Source of the DNA: Tabrizicola sp.
Lineage (GTDB): Bacteria; Pseudomonadota; Alphaproteobacteria; Rhodobacterales; Rhodobacteraceae
Direction of reading: 5' to 3'
DNA length: 64,000 nt
Assembly: GCF_016792905.1 (NCBI RefSeq)
Contig: NZ_JAEULP010000079.1
Coordinates: 1 to 64,000, forward strand
Part shown: positions 36,586-45,065 of the stretch, piece after piece
Layout: every line of letters starts with the position of its first letter
How positions within the stretch are numbered: position 1 is the first letter of the stretch
The notes under the pieces: generated by a model
Database searches by the model: none
What the model was told of the DNA's origin: nothing
What the model saw: the letters and a program-made list of their open reading frames with translations, nothing else
Position numbers and translations under genes: made by a program

Positions 36586-37905
36586 ATGAAGCTGCGCCGT
36601 CGCCAGGTCCTGGGGCTTTCCATTGCCGCGCCGCTGGCCTTCGGGCTGGGCCCGGCGTTCGCCGCCGACCGGCAGGCGGTCGAGCGCGAGACGATCACCA
36701 CCTGGTACAACCTGATCCTGGAACTGGTGCGCCATACCGCGACCTATTCGCCTCCCGTCGCCAGCCGGGCCTTCGCCTATATCGGCATCGCCGCGCATGA
36801 GGCGCTGGCCACCGGCAACCCCGCTATGGTCTCGCTCGCAGGTCAGATCAACGCGCTGACCCCGCCGCCAACCCGCGAGTCGGGCGCTCATGACGAAGCC
36901 TGCGTGTTGCACGCCGCGATCGCCAGTGCCGCCAAGGCTCTGTTTGCCAACACCGGCCCGACCGGGCAGCGCGCCCTGGGAAAGATGGAGGAAAGCCTAG
37001 GGCGCAAGGCGATGGAAGGGATCGACCCGGCGGTGGCCGAGCGCAGCGTGGCGCATGGCGCGGCGATCGCGGCGCATATCCTGGCCTGGGCACAGGACGA
37101 TGGCGGTGCGGTGATCGAGAACATGGGCTTTCCGCTGGACTATGCGCCGGGCACCGAGCCGGACGACTGGGTGCCAACCAGCACGATCGCCCTGCAACAG
37201 GCGCCGTTGCTGCCCTACTGGGGCACGGTCCGCACCTTCGCCATGCCCGCGGGCGACACCTGCGCCATTGCCGGCCCCCCGAGCTACAGCGAGGATCCGG
37301 CCTCGGCGTTCTTCAAGGCCGCGAAGGAAGTCTACGACATCGGCAACGGCCTGACCGACGACCAGAAACTGTCGGCGCGGTTCTGGTCGGATGACCCGAT
37401 GCTCTCGTCCACCCCGCCGGGGCACTGGATCGCCATCGCGGTCTACCTGATCGAGCGCGACGCGATGCCCACAGGCCGCGCGGCGGGCCTGATGGCGGTG
37501 CTGGGGGTGGCGATGGCCGACGCCTTCATCGGCTGCTGGCAGACGAAATACGCGTTCAACCTGATCCGCCCCGTCAGCTTCATCAAGCGTCACATCGACC
37601 CGAAATGGGAGACGTTGCTGGTCACGCCGCCCTTCCCGGAATACCCGTCCGGCCATGCCACGGTTTCCGGTGCGGCGGCGGTTGTCCTCACGCAGATGCT
37701 GGGCGAGGACTTCGCCTTCGACGACCCGACCCATGAGCCCGACGACCTGCCAGTGCGCAGCTTCACGAGCTTCTGGCAAGCGGCGGAGGATGCGGCGATG
37801 TCGCGGGTCTATGGCGGCATCCACTACCGCTTCTCCTCGGAGGGCGGGCTGGCGCAGGGCCGCTGCATCGCCGCCTATGCCACCAAGCTGCGGACCCGTG
37901 CGTGA
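36586..37905 (+). CDS. Tat-exported vanadium-haloperoxidase/PAP2 protein
   Basis: A 439-residue exported member of the vanadium-dependent haloperoxidase / acid phosphatase superfamily. The Tat signal is MKLRRRQVLGLSIAAPLAFGLGPAFA. The vanadate/phosphate-binding residues occur in order: KYAFNLIRPVSF (K-x6-RP), FPEYPSGHATVSGAAA (PSGH), and SRVYGGIHYRFSSEGG (SR-x5-H). Whether the cofactor is vanadate, making halogenating reactions possible, or whether it is a phosphatase cannot be told from motifs alone. The Tat signal, which exports folded proteins, suits a cofactor-bearing enzyme. The start is at 36586, preceded by GGGGGAGAG. The stop overlaps the ATG of the CRTAC1-like gene (TGATG). Confidence 0.9.
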   Translation: MKLRRRQVLGLSIAAPLAFGLGPAFAADRQAVERETITTWYNLILELVRHTATYSPPVASRAFAYIGIAAHEALATGNPAMVSLAGQINALTPPPTRESGAHDEACVLHAAIASAAKALFANTGPTGQRALGKMEESLGRKAMEGIDPAVAERSVAHGAAIAAHILAWAQDDGGAVIENMGFPLDYAPGTEPDDWVPTSTIALQQAPLLPYWGTVRTFAMPAGDTCAIAGPPSYSEDPASAFFKAAKEVYDIGNGLTDDQKLSARFWSDDPMLSSTPPGHWIAIAVYLIERDAMPTGRAAGLMAVLGVAMADAFIGCWQTKYAFNLIRPVSFIKRHIDPKWETLLVTPPFPEYPSGHATVSGAAAVVLTQMLGEDFAFDDPTHEPDDLPVRSFTSFWQAAEDAAMSRVYGGIHYRFSSEGGLAQGRCIAAYATKLRTRA

Positions 37906-39476
37906 TGCGCCCGGCTCTGGCACTTCTCGCCCTGTCCGCCCCCGCCCTTGCCGACCCCGTCGTCCCGGTCTTCACCGACGAGACGAAAACCGCAGGTCTG
38001 TCCACGCTGTACGAGGGCGAATGGGAATACATGGCGGGCGGCGGGGTCGCGAGTTTCGACTGTTCCGGCGACGGCTTCCCCGAGGTGTTCCTGTCGGGTG
38101 GTGCGGGGCCATCCGCCCTGTACCTGAACCGCAGCCCGCTTGGCGGGGCGCTGGCCTTCGAGAAGACCGACGCCGTGACTTTTGACGCGGTGCTTGGCGC
38201 CTACCCGCTCGACGTGGACAGCGATGGGGTGATGGACCTTGTCGTCCTGCGCCAGGGCGAAAACAAGCTGATGCGCGGCCTGGGCGACTGCCGCTTCGAA
38301 GCGGCGAACGAGACCTGGGGTTTCGACGGCGGCGACGCCTGGTCGACCGCCTTCGCGGCGATCTGGGAGAAGGGGCAGAGCTGGCCGACACTGGCCATCG
38401 GCAACTACATCGACCGCAAGGAAGATGCCTTCCCCTGGGGCTCCTGTACCGACAACTGGCTGCACCGGCCCGAACCGGGGCCCGAGGGCACAAGGTTCGG
38501 CGCGCCGATCCCGCTGACGCCATCCTTCTGCGCACTTTCGATGCTCTTCACCGACTGGAACCGCTCGGGCCATCCGTCGCTGCGGGTCTCGAACGACCGC
38601 GAATACTACAAGGGCGGGCAGGAACAGCTCTGGCACCTGGAACCTGGCCAGCCGCCGAAGCTTTACACGGAAAAGGATGACGGCTGGAAACGCCTGCGGA
38701 TCTGGGGGATGGGGATCGCCAGCGCCGACGTCAACCTGGACGGCTTTCCGGACTATTTCCTGACCTCGATGGCCGACAACAAGCTGCAGGTGCTGAAGGA
38801 TGCGGCCAGCGGCAAACCCGATTTTGCCGATATCGCCCTGAAATCCGGTGTCACCGCGCACAAGCCCTACGCGGGTGACGATGTTCGCCCCTCGACCGCC
38901 TGGCATGCGCAGTTCGCCGACGTGAATAACGACGGTCTGTCGGACCTGTTCGTCGCCAAGGGCAACGTCGACAAGATGCCGGACTTTGCCGGGAAAGACC
39001 CGAACAACCTGCTGCTGGCGGCGGGGGACGGCAGTTTCATCGAAGCGGGGGACAAGGCTGGCGTGGCCAGCATGAATGTCGCGCGGGGGGCACAGATCGT
39101 CGACCTGAACCTCGACGGGAAGCTGGACCTTGTGGTGCAGAACCGCTGGACCGGGCCGGAAATCTGGCGGCAGACCGGCGAGGCGGGGGCTTGGGTCGAG
39201 CTACGCCTGGCGCAAGAGGACACCAACCGCGATGCCATCGGCGCAGTGGTCGAAATTCGGCGCGGCGACAAGGTCGAACGGCACGAGATCACCTCGGGCG
39301 GCGGCCATGCCTCGGGATCGGTCGGCTGGCTGCATTTCGGGCTGGGTGCGGCGGAAAGTGCCGAATTGCGCGTGATCTGGCCGGACGGGACCGAGGGCGA
39401 CTGGCTTGCCCTGCCCGCGGGCAGCTTCCAGATTCTGCGCCCTGGCGCCCCCGCAGAAGCCTGGCTGCCCGAATGA
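37905..39476 (+). CDS. Exported CRTAC1/UnbV-type FG-GAP repeat protein
   Basis: A 523-residue exported protein. Signal peptide MRPALALLALSAPALA, mature start DPVVPVFTDETKTAG. FG-GAP/VCBS-type repeats with calcium-loop patterns follow: DCSGDGFPEVFLSGG, DVDSDGVMDLVVL, DVNLDGFPDYFLTS, DVNNDGLSDLFVAKGN and DLNLDGKLDLVVQNR. The end is an ASPIC/UnbV domain (NRDAIGAVVEIRRGDKVERHEITSGGGHASGSVGWLHFGLG then LRVIWPDGTEGDW). It probably forms a beta propeller with a C-terminal domain, and acts outside the cytoplasm. Its start overlaps the stop of the haloperoxidase-like gene by one base, so the two likely work together. Confidence 0.88.
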   Translation: MRPALALLALSAPALADPVVPVFTDETKTAGLSTLYEGEWEYMAGGGVASFDCSGDGFPEVFLSGGAGPSALYLNRSPLGGALAFEKTDAVTFDAVLGAYPLDVDSDGVMDLVVLRQGENKLMRGLGDCRFEAANETWGFDGGDAWSTAFAAIWEKGQSWPTLAIGNYIDRKEDAFPWGSCTDNWLHRPEPGPEGTRFGAPIPLTPSFCALSMLFTDWNRSGHPSLRVSNDREYYKGGQEQLWHLEPGQPPKLYTEKDDGWKRLRIWGMGIASADVNLDGFPDYFLTSMADNKLQVLKDAASGKPDFADIALKSGVTAHKPYAGDDVRPSTAWHAQFADVNNDGLSDLFVAKGNVDKMPDFAGKDPNNLLLAAGDGSFIEAGDKAGVASMNVARGAQIVDLNLDGKLDLVVQNRWTGPEIWRQTGEAGAWVELRLAQEDTNRDAIGAVVEIRRGDKVERHEITSGGGHASGSVGWLHFGLGAAESAELRVIWPDGTEGDWLALPAGSFQILRPGAPAEAWLPE

Positions 39477-39950
39477 GGGCAACGAATCGTTTTTGGCGGG
39501 CTTCATGCAATCGGGCTGCTCAACCCCGGGCTTAGTCATGCGGCCAGTCTGCGCGCTGTGGTCGTCAATGTCGCGGAAACATGGCAGGAACACGACGCAT
39601 CCCTCTGGGATCGTTGTTGTTTTTACCACAGTTTGCATTTTGCAACACAGCAACCCAAAACCGCTTTGGTTGCAACTAATCCGTTCAGATTCAGACATTT
39701 ACCGCAGCCGATCTACCCCGCTGCCGCACCGTCGGGCGGATCCGGAGCACATGCGGTCGATTCTTGCGGGGGTACGTCGGTGCTGTCAGTTTGCGCGGCA
39801 GGCCGGTCCGGGACTACAATAGCCCTTGGGAAACGTTTTACTCCGGAGCTGAGGCCGAAGTAGTTTACCCATGGGAAAGTTGGATTGTTTACGATGTGCC
39901 ACGCGACGCTGCGTGTGCCCTTGTCTTGATGAGTGACCAGCCCGGTAGGA
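39477..39950. other. 474-base intergenic gap, AT-richer than its surroundings
   Basis: No credible gene: open frames here lack ribosome binding sites and family features. Base composition drops noticeably, mainly between 39595 and 39720 and between 39820 and 39900, with runs such as TTGTTGTTTTTACC and TTTGCATTTTGCAAC. A bulged inverted repeat (GCAAC-CAAA with TTTG-GTTGC) lies at about 39650-39676. The gap probably holds the kinase promoter, but I cannot pick out a single one with confidence. Confidence 0.6.
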
Positions 39951-41090
39951 ATGAACGTGACACAAGGTCCGACACAGATCAGCGCTCAACTGGAGTCCGA
40001 GCTGGACCGGGTTGATCCTGACGCTTTTGCCGATGATCTGAAGCCCGGCACGCGGCTTCTGGGCGGGCATTATGTCATCTCGGGCTTTCTCAACAGCGGC
40101 GGGTTCGGCATCACCTATCTGGCCAAGGACAGCCTGGACCGCACGGTCGTCATCAAGGAATGCTTCCCGAACGCGCTCTGCCGCCGCTCGACAAGCCTCG
40201 TCCGTGCCCGCTCGCGCAAGCATCAGGGCGATTTCCGCGGTTTCGTCGAAAGCTTCCTGGCCGAGGCGAAAAGCCTGTCCCGCCTCGTGCATCCGAACAT
40301 CGTGGGCGTGCACCAGGTGTTCGAGGACAATGACACCGCCTACATGGCCATCGACTACATCGACGGGCGCGACCTGCACGACATCCTGGATTCGACCGAC
40401 CAGGCCTTCACCCCCGACCAGGTCGTTGCCATGCTGAAGAAGATGCTGAGCGCGGTGGAATTCATCCACCAGGTCGGCATCCTGCACCGCGACATCTCGC
40501 CCGACAACATCCTGGTCGACAAGACCGGCAACCCGATCCTGATCGACTTCGGCGCCGCCAGCGAGCAGGTGATGCGCGCGACCCGTGTCCTGACCGGGCG
40601 GCGGGTGATCAAGGAAGGCTACTCGCCGCAAGAGTTCTATCTGACCGGTGCCGAACAAAGCCCGGCGAGCGACCTCTACTCCCTTGGCGCGACCTTCTAC
40701 CATGTCATCACCGGCAGTCCTCCGCCGGAAAGCCAGCGCCGCCTTGCCCGGGTGGCCGAGGGGGAGAGCGACCCCTATCAGCCGCTTGCCGGCCGGTTCG
40801 AAGGCTATCCACCGGGTTTCCTTGAGGCGATCGACAAGGCCGTGCGCGTGATGCCCAGGGATCGCATACAGTCGGCGGGTGACTGGCTGGACTGGATTCG
40901 CATCGGCGAGGAAGGCGGCCCCCTGCCCGCAGCGCTGACCGACGCACCCCAGGTGATCCAGTCCCGCCCGCTCACGCGGCCAACGGTCGGCGGCGGCGGG
41001 CTGCTGGCCGACAACATGGGCTATCTGGTCGGTGCGGGCGCGGTGTTCCTGATTGCCGGGATCGCGGCCCTTTGGTCCTACCTCGGCTGA
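39951..41090 (+). CDS. Membrane-anchored serine/threonine protein kinase
   Basis: A 379-residue Hanks-type kinase. Glycine loop ISGFLNSGGFGITYLAKD, catalytic lysine VVIKECFP, catalytic loop ILHRDISPDNILVDKTG, metal-binding LIDFGAASE, and the APE-like region GYSPQEFYLTGAEQSPASDLYSLGATFYHVITG are all present, so it should be active. A Gly-rich linker precedes one C-terminal membrane helix (MGYLVGAGAVFLIAGIAALWSYLG) ending at the last residue, so the kinase domain faces the cytoplasm with no external sensor domain. The start is uncertain: ATG 39951, GTG 39957 (better spaced from AGGA) or GTG 39933. No adjacent phosphatase or FHA protein is seen, so targets are unknown. Confidence 0.9.
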   Translation: MNVTQGPTQISAQLESELDRVDPDAFADDLKPGTRLLGGHYVISGFLNSGGFGITYLAKDSLDRTVVIKECFPNALCRRSTSLVRARSRKHQGDFRGFVESFLAEAKSLSRLVHPNIVGVHQVFEDNDTAYMAIDYIDGRDLHDILDSTDQAFTPDQVVAMLKKMLSAVEFIHQVGILHRDISPDNILVDKTGNPILIDFGAASEQVMRATRVLTGRRVIKEGYSPQEFYLTGAEQSPASDLYSLGATFYHVITGSPPPESQRRLARVAEGESDPYQPLAGRFEGYPPGFLEAIDKAVRVMPRDRIQSAGDWLDWIRIGEEGGPLPAALTDAPQVIQSRPLTRPTVGGGGLLADNMGYLVGAGAVFLIAGIAALWSYLG

Positions 41091-41108
41091 GGCGGATCGA
41101 CCGTTGGC

Positions 41109-41334
41109 CGGAAGTGGCGCGATCTTCGCGCCCTCGACGACCTGGTCCGAGCGATGCAGGATCACCCGGTTTCCGGGCTGAAGCCCGTCCGGCACCTGCG
41201 CGAAATCGCCGTTCCGTTCCCCCGCCCCATCCGGCGACCTGCGCCGCGTCGCGTGCCAGGAGGTCGACCACAAGTTCAAGGTTGCCGGGACCACCGGGTT
41301 CCAGGATCGGCGTTTCCGGCCGGAAGAGTATGCG
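41109..41334 (-). pseudogene. Remnant of an HlyD-type efflux adaptor, frameshifted and internally deleted
   Basis: Two short stretches in different minus-strand frames match the same protein family. From 41334 to about 41230 the frame reads TPILEPGGPGNLELVVDLLARDAAQV, the hairpin-to-barrel region of periplasmic adaptor proteins. From about 41231 to 41109, in another frame, it reads RNGDFAQVPDGLQPGNRVILHRSDQVVEGAKI, the C-terminal block of the same family. In intact homologues as I remember them these blocks are separated by many tens of residues, so there is an internal deletion as well as the frameshift near 41230. No start or stop remains. It lies downstream of the intact exporter operon at 41509-44685. 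Confidence 0.65.
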
Positions 41335-41508
41335 CCGGACGCACCCGGCGCGTCGCTTCGAATCCACCGCGCCCTTCATGCGACATCGCAGGCGAGGCTC
41401 CCGGGCAGACAGCAGACGAAAAATGCTTTCGTCGAAATCATCCAACGTTTGCCATGCGGTTGCGCGACCAGAGTGCTGCGGCTTGCTGCGCAGCGACGTC
41501 AATTTCGG

Positions 41509-42711
41509 TCATTCGTGCCGCAGGGCAACGATTGGATCAAGCGAAGCCGCTTTCCGGGCCGGGAAGTAGCCGAAGATCACGCCGATCAGCGCCGAGAAGC
41601 CGAAGGCCAGCACCACGACGTAGGTCTGCGGCGCGAAGGGGATTGCCATGAAGAACGAGGCCACGAAGGCCAGGAGAAGGCCCACCGCCACGCCGATGAT
41701 CCCGCCGACCAGCGACAGGACCACCGCCTCGACCAGGAATTGCGTCAGCACCTGCCGCCCTTCGGCCCCGACCGCCAGCCGGATGCCGATCTCGCGGGTG
41801 CGTTCCGTGACCGAGACCAGCATGATGTTCATGATGCCAATCCCGCCGACCAGAAGGCTGACGGCGGCGACCGATGACAGCATCCCCGTCAGGACCGAGT
41901 TGATGCCGGTCAGGATCGAGGCGAGCTGCGCCATGTCCATGACGCTGAAATCGTCCTCCTCGCCCACCGCGATCCGGCGCCGTTCGCGCATCAGGGTCTG
42001 GATTTCGCGGATGCCACGCGCACCCGACACGCCCGAGGCCAGTGCCACCGAGATGGAGCTGACATTGTCGGTGCCAAGGAACCGCCGCTGCACAGTGCGG
42101 ATCGGCATCAGCACGATGTCATCCTGATCCTGCCCGAAGCTGCCGGCCCCCTTGGCCTGCAAAAGCCCGATAACCTCGCAGGTGACGTTGCCCGCCCGCA
42201 TCTGCTGGCCGGTCGGGTCCGAATTGCCGAAGAGCGCCTGACGCACCGTCTCGCCGATGATGCAGACTGCGGTGCCGGAACGATCCTCGGATGCGCTGAA
42301 GGTCCGCCCGCGCAGCAGCGTCCAGTTGCCAACGACCAGATAGCCCGAGGTCGCCCCGGTGATCGTGGTCGACAGGTTCTGCCCACCCGCCACCACGGTC
42401 TGCGTGCTGCTGACCGTCGGCGAGATGCCGGCTATCACCGGCAGGTCGGCCAGCGCCTCGGCGTCGCGCAGGGTGAAGGGACGCAGGGTCTGCCCGCCGC
42501 CGGGACCAGGACCGCGGTCGGGGCGAACGGACAGGACGTTGGTCCCGAGGCTCGCCACACTTTGCGTCACCGACCGCGAAGAGCCCTGTCCCACCGTCAC
42601 CATGGCGATGACCGCGGCCACCCCGATGACGATGCCCAGCATGGTCAACCCCGACCGCAGCTTGTTGCGACGAAGCGCCAGAAGCGCCAGGCGCACGGTT
42701 TCCCAGATCAT
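41509..42711 (-). CDS. MacB-like ABC transporter permease
   Basis: A 400-residue permease of the MacB/FtsX superfamily. It has an N-terminal membrane helix (LRSGLTMLGIVIGVAAVIAMV), a ~220-residue periplasmic MacB_PCD domain starting at GQGSSRSVTQSVASLGTNVLSVRP, and three C-terminal helices in the FtsX pattern: SVAAVSLLVGGIGIMNIMLVSVTERTREIGIRLAVGA, LSLVGGIIGVAVGLLLAFVASFF and YVVVLAFGFSALIGVIFGYFPARKAASLDPIVALRHE. With the separate ATPase and HlyD adaptor upstream it should form a mechanotransmission exporter of an antibiotic, peptide or lipid. The start overlaps the ATPase stop by 4 bases. No outer-membrane TolC gene is adjacent. Confidence 0.92.
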   Translation of the reverse strand: MIWETVRLALLALRRNKLRSGLTMLGIVIGVAAVIAMVTVGQGSSRSVTQSVASLGTNVLSVRPDRGPGPGGGQTLRPFTLRDAEALADLPVIAGISPTVSSTQTVVAGGQNLSTTITGATSGYLVVGNWTLLRGRTFSASEDRSGTAVCIIGETVRQALFGNSDPTGQQMRAGNVTCEVIGLLQAKGAGSFGQDQDDIVLMPIRTVQRRFLGTDNVSSISVALASGVSGARGIREIQTLMRERRRIAVGEEDDFSVMDMAQLASILTGINSVLTGMLSSVAAVSLLVGGIGIMNIMLVSVTERTREIGIRLAVGAEGRQVLTQFLVEAVVLSLVGGIIGVAVGLLLAFVASFFMAIPFAPQTYVVVLAFGFSALIGVIFGYFPARKAASLDPIVALRHE

Positions 42712-43427
42712 GCGCTTGCCCTTTCCGGCACCGGACCATCGCTGGCCACCTTGCCATCGGTAAAGACGATCAGCCGGTCGGCATAGGCGGCGATGTCATC
42801 CTCGTGCGTGACCATGACGATGGTGATCCCGTCCTCGCGGTTCAGGGACCGCAGAAGCCGCATGATCTCGTGGCTGCGGTGGCTGTCGAGGTTGCCGGTC
42901 GGCTCGTCCGCCAGGATCACCATCGGGTTGCCGACCAGCGCCCGGGCAATGGCAACGCGCTGCTGCTGGCCACCCGACAGTTGCGAGGCGTCATGGTCTT
43001 CGCGCCCGTCAAGGCCCACCTTGTGCAGCGCCGCGCGGGCGCGCCCGATCCGCTGGGCGCGCGGCATGCCCTTGTAGATCAGTGGCAGCTCGACGTTTTC
43101 CAGCGCCGAGGTCCGGGGCAGAAGGTTGAAGCCCTGGAAGACGAAGCCAAGATAATGCCGACGTAACAGCGCGCGCTGGTCACGATCCAGCTCCTGCACC
43201 TCCAGGCCATTGAACAGGAACCGGCCCGAACTTGGCCGGTCAAGAAGCCCGATCGTGTTCATCGCGGTCGACTTGCCCGACCCCGACGGGCCCATGATCG
43301 CGACGAACTCGCCCTGCCGGATCGTCAGGTTCACATGGTCGAGCGCACGCACTTCTGTCTCGCCCGAGCCATACACCCGGCTGACATCGGCCAGCTCGAT
43401 CAGGGGTGGATCGGCCGGGGTCGCCAT
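42708..43427 (-). CDS. MacB-like ABC transporter ATP-binding protein
   Basis: A 239-residue ATPase of the MacB/LolD group. Walker A MGPSGSGKSTAMNTIGLL, signature QLSGGQQQRVAIARAL and Walker B VILADEPTGNLDSHRSHEIM are complete, with the H-loop at VTHEDDIAAYADRLIVF. LolD-family features include EFVAIMGPSGSGK and the fold LGFVFQGFNLLPRTSALENVELPLIY. The ATPase and permease are two separate genes here, whereas E. coli MacB carries both domains in one chain. It overlaps the downstream permease gene by 4 bases and is 1 base from the adaptor gene. Confidence 0.94.
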   Translation of the reverse strand: MATPADPPLIELADVSRVYGSGETEVRALDHVNLTIRQGEFVAIMGPSGSGKSTAMNTIGLLDRPSSGRFLFNGLEVQELDRDQRALLRRHYLGFVFQGFNLLPRTSALENVELPLIYKGMPRAQRIGRARAALHKVGLDGREDHDASQLSGGQQQRVAIARALVGNPMVILADEPTGNLDSHRSHEIMRLLRSLNREDGITIVMVTHEDDIAAYADRLIVFTDGKVASDGPVPERASA

Positions 43428-43428
43428 C

Positions 43429-44685
43429 TCAACCGCCCGTGGTCTGGTCGATGATCACCAGGTCGCCCTCGGCCAGGTCATCCGAGCGGACCGCCGTCAG
43501 CTTGCCGTCGCTCGCGCCGGCCTCGACCTCCACTTCCGTCGCGACACCGTCGCGCAGGACCCAGACGGTCGGCGCATCCGTCGCCTTGGCCTCGCTCGAC
43601 GCGGCCGAGGGGCGGCGCGGCATGATCATCCCGATCAGCCCGCTGCCGCCGCGGCTATCGCCACTTTCAGCCGTTTGCGGCGGCTCGAACCGCAACGCAG
43701 CGCTTGGCACCCGCATCGTGTCCTCGACGACGGTCACGGCAATGGTCGCGGTCGCAGTCATACCGGGGCGCAGCAGGCCCTCGCTGTTGTCGACCGACAG
43801 GATGGCCTTGTAGGTCACGACGCCGTCCGTCGTCTCGGGGGCATAGCGGACCGTGGTGATCTGGGCGGGGAAACTTCGGCCCGGATAGGCGTCCACGGTG
43901 AACGTGGCCGCGTTGCCCACGGCGACCCGGCCGATGTCGGCCTCGTCGACATCGACCCGCAATTCCATCCGCGCCAGATCCTCGGCCAGCGTGAACAGCA
44001 CCGGCGCATTCAGCGAGGCGGCGACGATCTGCCCCGGCTCGGCCGTGCGGTTCAGCACCACGCCAGAGACCGGCGAGCGGATCGTGGTCTTGCCCATGTC
44101 GGTCTCGGCTGCGGAAAGCCCCGCCTCGGCCAGTGCGACCGAGGCTTTCGCGCCGTCCACCACCGCCTGGGCCTTGTCGCGCGAGACCTCGGCCGCGATC
44201 ATCTTCAGTCGCGTGCTTTGCCCGCGTTTGTCCAGCTCGCTCTGCGATTCATAGGTAACCTCAGCCTCTCGGGCTGCCGCTTCGGCCTGGGCAAGGCTGG
44301 CCCTTGCCGCCTGCAACTGGGCGGTGGCCGTCAGGACCTGGTCAGCAAGCTTGCTGTCGTCCAGCCGGGCCAGCACCTGACCGACCTCGACCCGGTCGTT
44401 GAAGCCGACCAGGACCTCTGCCAACGCGCCGGAAAGTTCCGAGGACACGTCGACCTGCGTCGTCGGCTGGACCGACCCCGTTGCGGTGACGGTCACGACC
44501 AGCCGGCCCCGGCTGACGGCCTCGGTTTCATAGCGAACATCGGCGGTTTTCAGAATCACACCGGTCCAGATCCAGGTTCCCGCGCCCCCCAGCACGAGCA
44601 GCGCCAGCCCGATCCACAGCCAGCGACGCCGGGGCCTGCGACCCTTGGCCAGGATCCGGGCCATGTCCTCCGCCGCATTCGCCAT
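43429..44685 (-). CDS. MacA-like periplasmic adaptor (HlyD family)
   Basis: A 418-residue membrane fusion protein. One N-terminal membrane helix (RWLWIGLALLVLGGAGTWIWTGVIL) anchors it. The lipoyl/biotinyl halves are ATGSVQPTTQVDVSSELSGALAEVLVGFNDRVEVGQVLARLDD and TTIRSPVSGVVLNRTAEPGQIV. Between them is a long helical hairpin rich in Ala, Glu and Gln (QLQAARASLAQAEAAAREAEVTY). The C-terminal part has the barrel (DVDEADIGRVAVGNAATFTVDAYPGRSFPAQI). I chose ATG 44685; the frame runs to 44736 with no better start. It is the first gene of the exporter operon and follows the valine tRNA gene by 116 bases. Confidence 0.9.
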   Translation of the reverse strand: MANAAEDMARILAKGRRPRRRWLWIGLALLVLGGAGTWIWTGVILKTADVRYETEAVSRGRLVVTVTATGSVQPTTQVDVSSELSGALAEVLVGFNDRVEVGQVLARLDDSKLADQVLTATAQLQAARASLAQAEAAAREAEVTYESQSELDKRGQSTRLKMIAAEVSRDKAQAVVDGAKASVALAEAGLSAAETDMGKTTIRSPVSGVVLNRTAEPGQIVAASLNAPVLFTLAEDLARMELRVDVDEADIGRVAVGNAATFTVDAYPGRSFPAQITTVRYAPETTDGVVTYKAILSVDNSEGLLRPGMTATATIAVTVVEDTMRVPSAALRFEPPQTAESGDSRGGSGLIGMIMPRRPSAASSEAKATDAPTVWVLRDGVATEVEVEAGASDGKLTAVRSDDLAEGDLVIIDQTTGG

Positions 44686-44800
44686 CGTCCAGTTTCCTTG
44701 TTCGGGCCGCATCTTCCGGGCGCGATGCCGCGTCACCGGATCGCCAAGCCTCCGATCATACGTCGCAGCCGCCGTCTTCCGTCGCGGTCAGGTCGGAAAA

Positions 44801-44876
44801 TGGTGGGCGGTGAGGGGCTCGAACCCCCGACATTCTCGGTGTAAGCGAGACGCTCTACCAACTGAGCTAACCGCCC
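44801..44876 (-). tRNA. tRNA-Val (anticodon TAC)
   Basis: The 76-base minus-strand transcript begins GGGCGGTTAGCTCAGTTGG and carries the anticodon arm TCTCG-CTTACAC-CGAGA, so the anticodon is TAC (reads GUA). The T arm GGGGGTTCGAGCCCC and acceptor stem GGGCGG/CCGCCC are intact. Discriminator A is at 44804 and the CCA end is encoded at 44801-44803. Confidence 0.97.
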
Positions 44877-44941
44877 CCCTCCGGTGCCTAACCCGCCGGG
44901 CCCGGCCTGACAAGCCCCGACAACCGCTGCCCAGCAATCAC

Positions 44942-44968
44942 AAAGGCGCGCCGGTCAGGCGCGCCTTT
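44942..44968 (-). terminator. Perfect GC-rich hairpin between the two valine tRNA genes
   Basis: An 11-base stem AAAGGCGCGCC (44942-44952) / GGCGCGCCTTT (44958-44968) with a 5-base loop lies 10 bases downstream of tRNA-Val(CAC) on the minus strand. The following tract is TTTGTGATT, weaker than a classic terminator, so it may also serve RNA processing. Confidence 0.65.
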
Positions 44969-44977
44969 GGGGAATGA

Positions 44978-45052
44978 TGGTGGGCGATAACGGATTTGAA
45001 CCGCTGACATCTTCGATGTGAACGAAGCGCTCTACCGCTGAGCTAATCGCCC
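44978..45052 (-). tRNA. tRNA-Val (anticodon CAC)
   Basis: The 75-base minus-strand transcript begins GGGCGATTAGCTCAGCGG, with anticodon arm CTTCG-TTCACAT-CGAAG, so the anticodon is CAC (reads GUG). The T arm is GCGGTTCAAATCCGT. The acceptor stem GGGCGA/TCGCCC, discriminator A and the encoded CCA (44978-44980) are intact. It lies 13 bases after the stop of the HU-like gene on the same strand, so a shared transcript is possible. Confidence 0.97.
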
Positions 45053-45065
45053 GATGCGCGGTCTT

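Noticed and set aside
39558..39863. 101-codon frame in the AT-richer gap before the kinase
   Set aside because: There is no ribosome binding site, no hydrophobic or domain pattern and poor codon choice. It is treated as non-coding.
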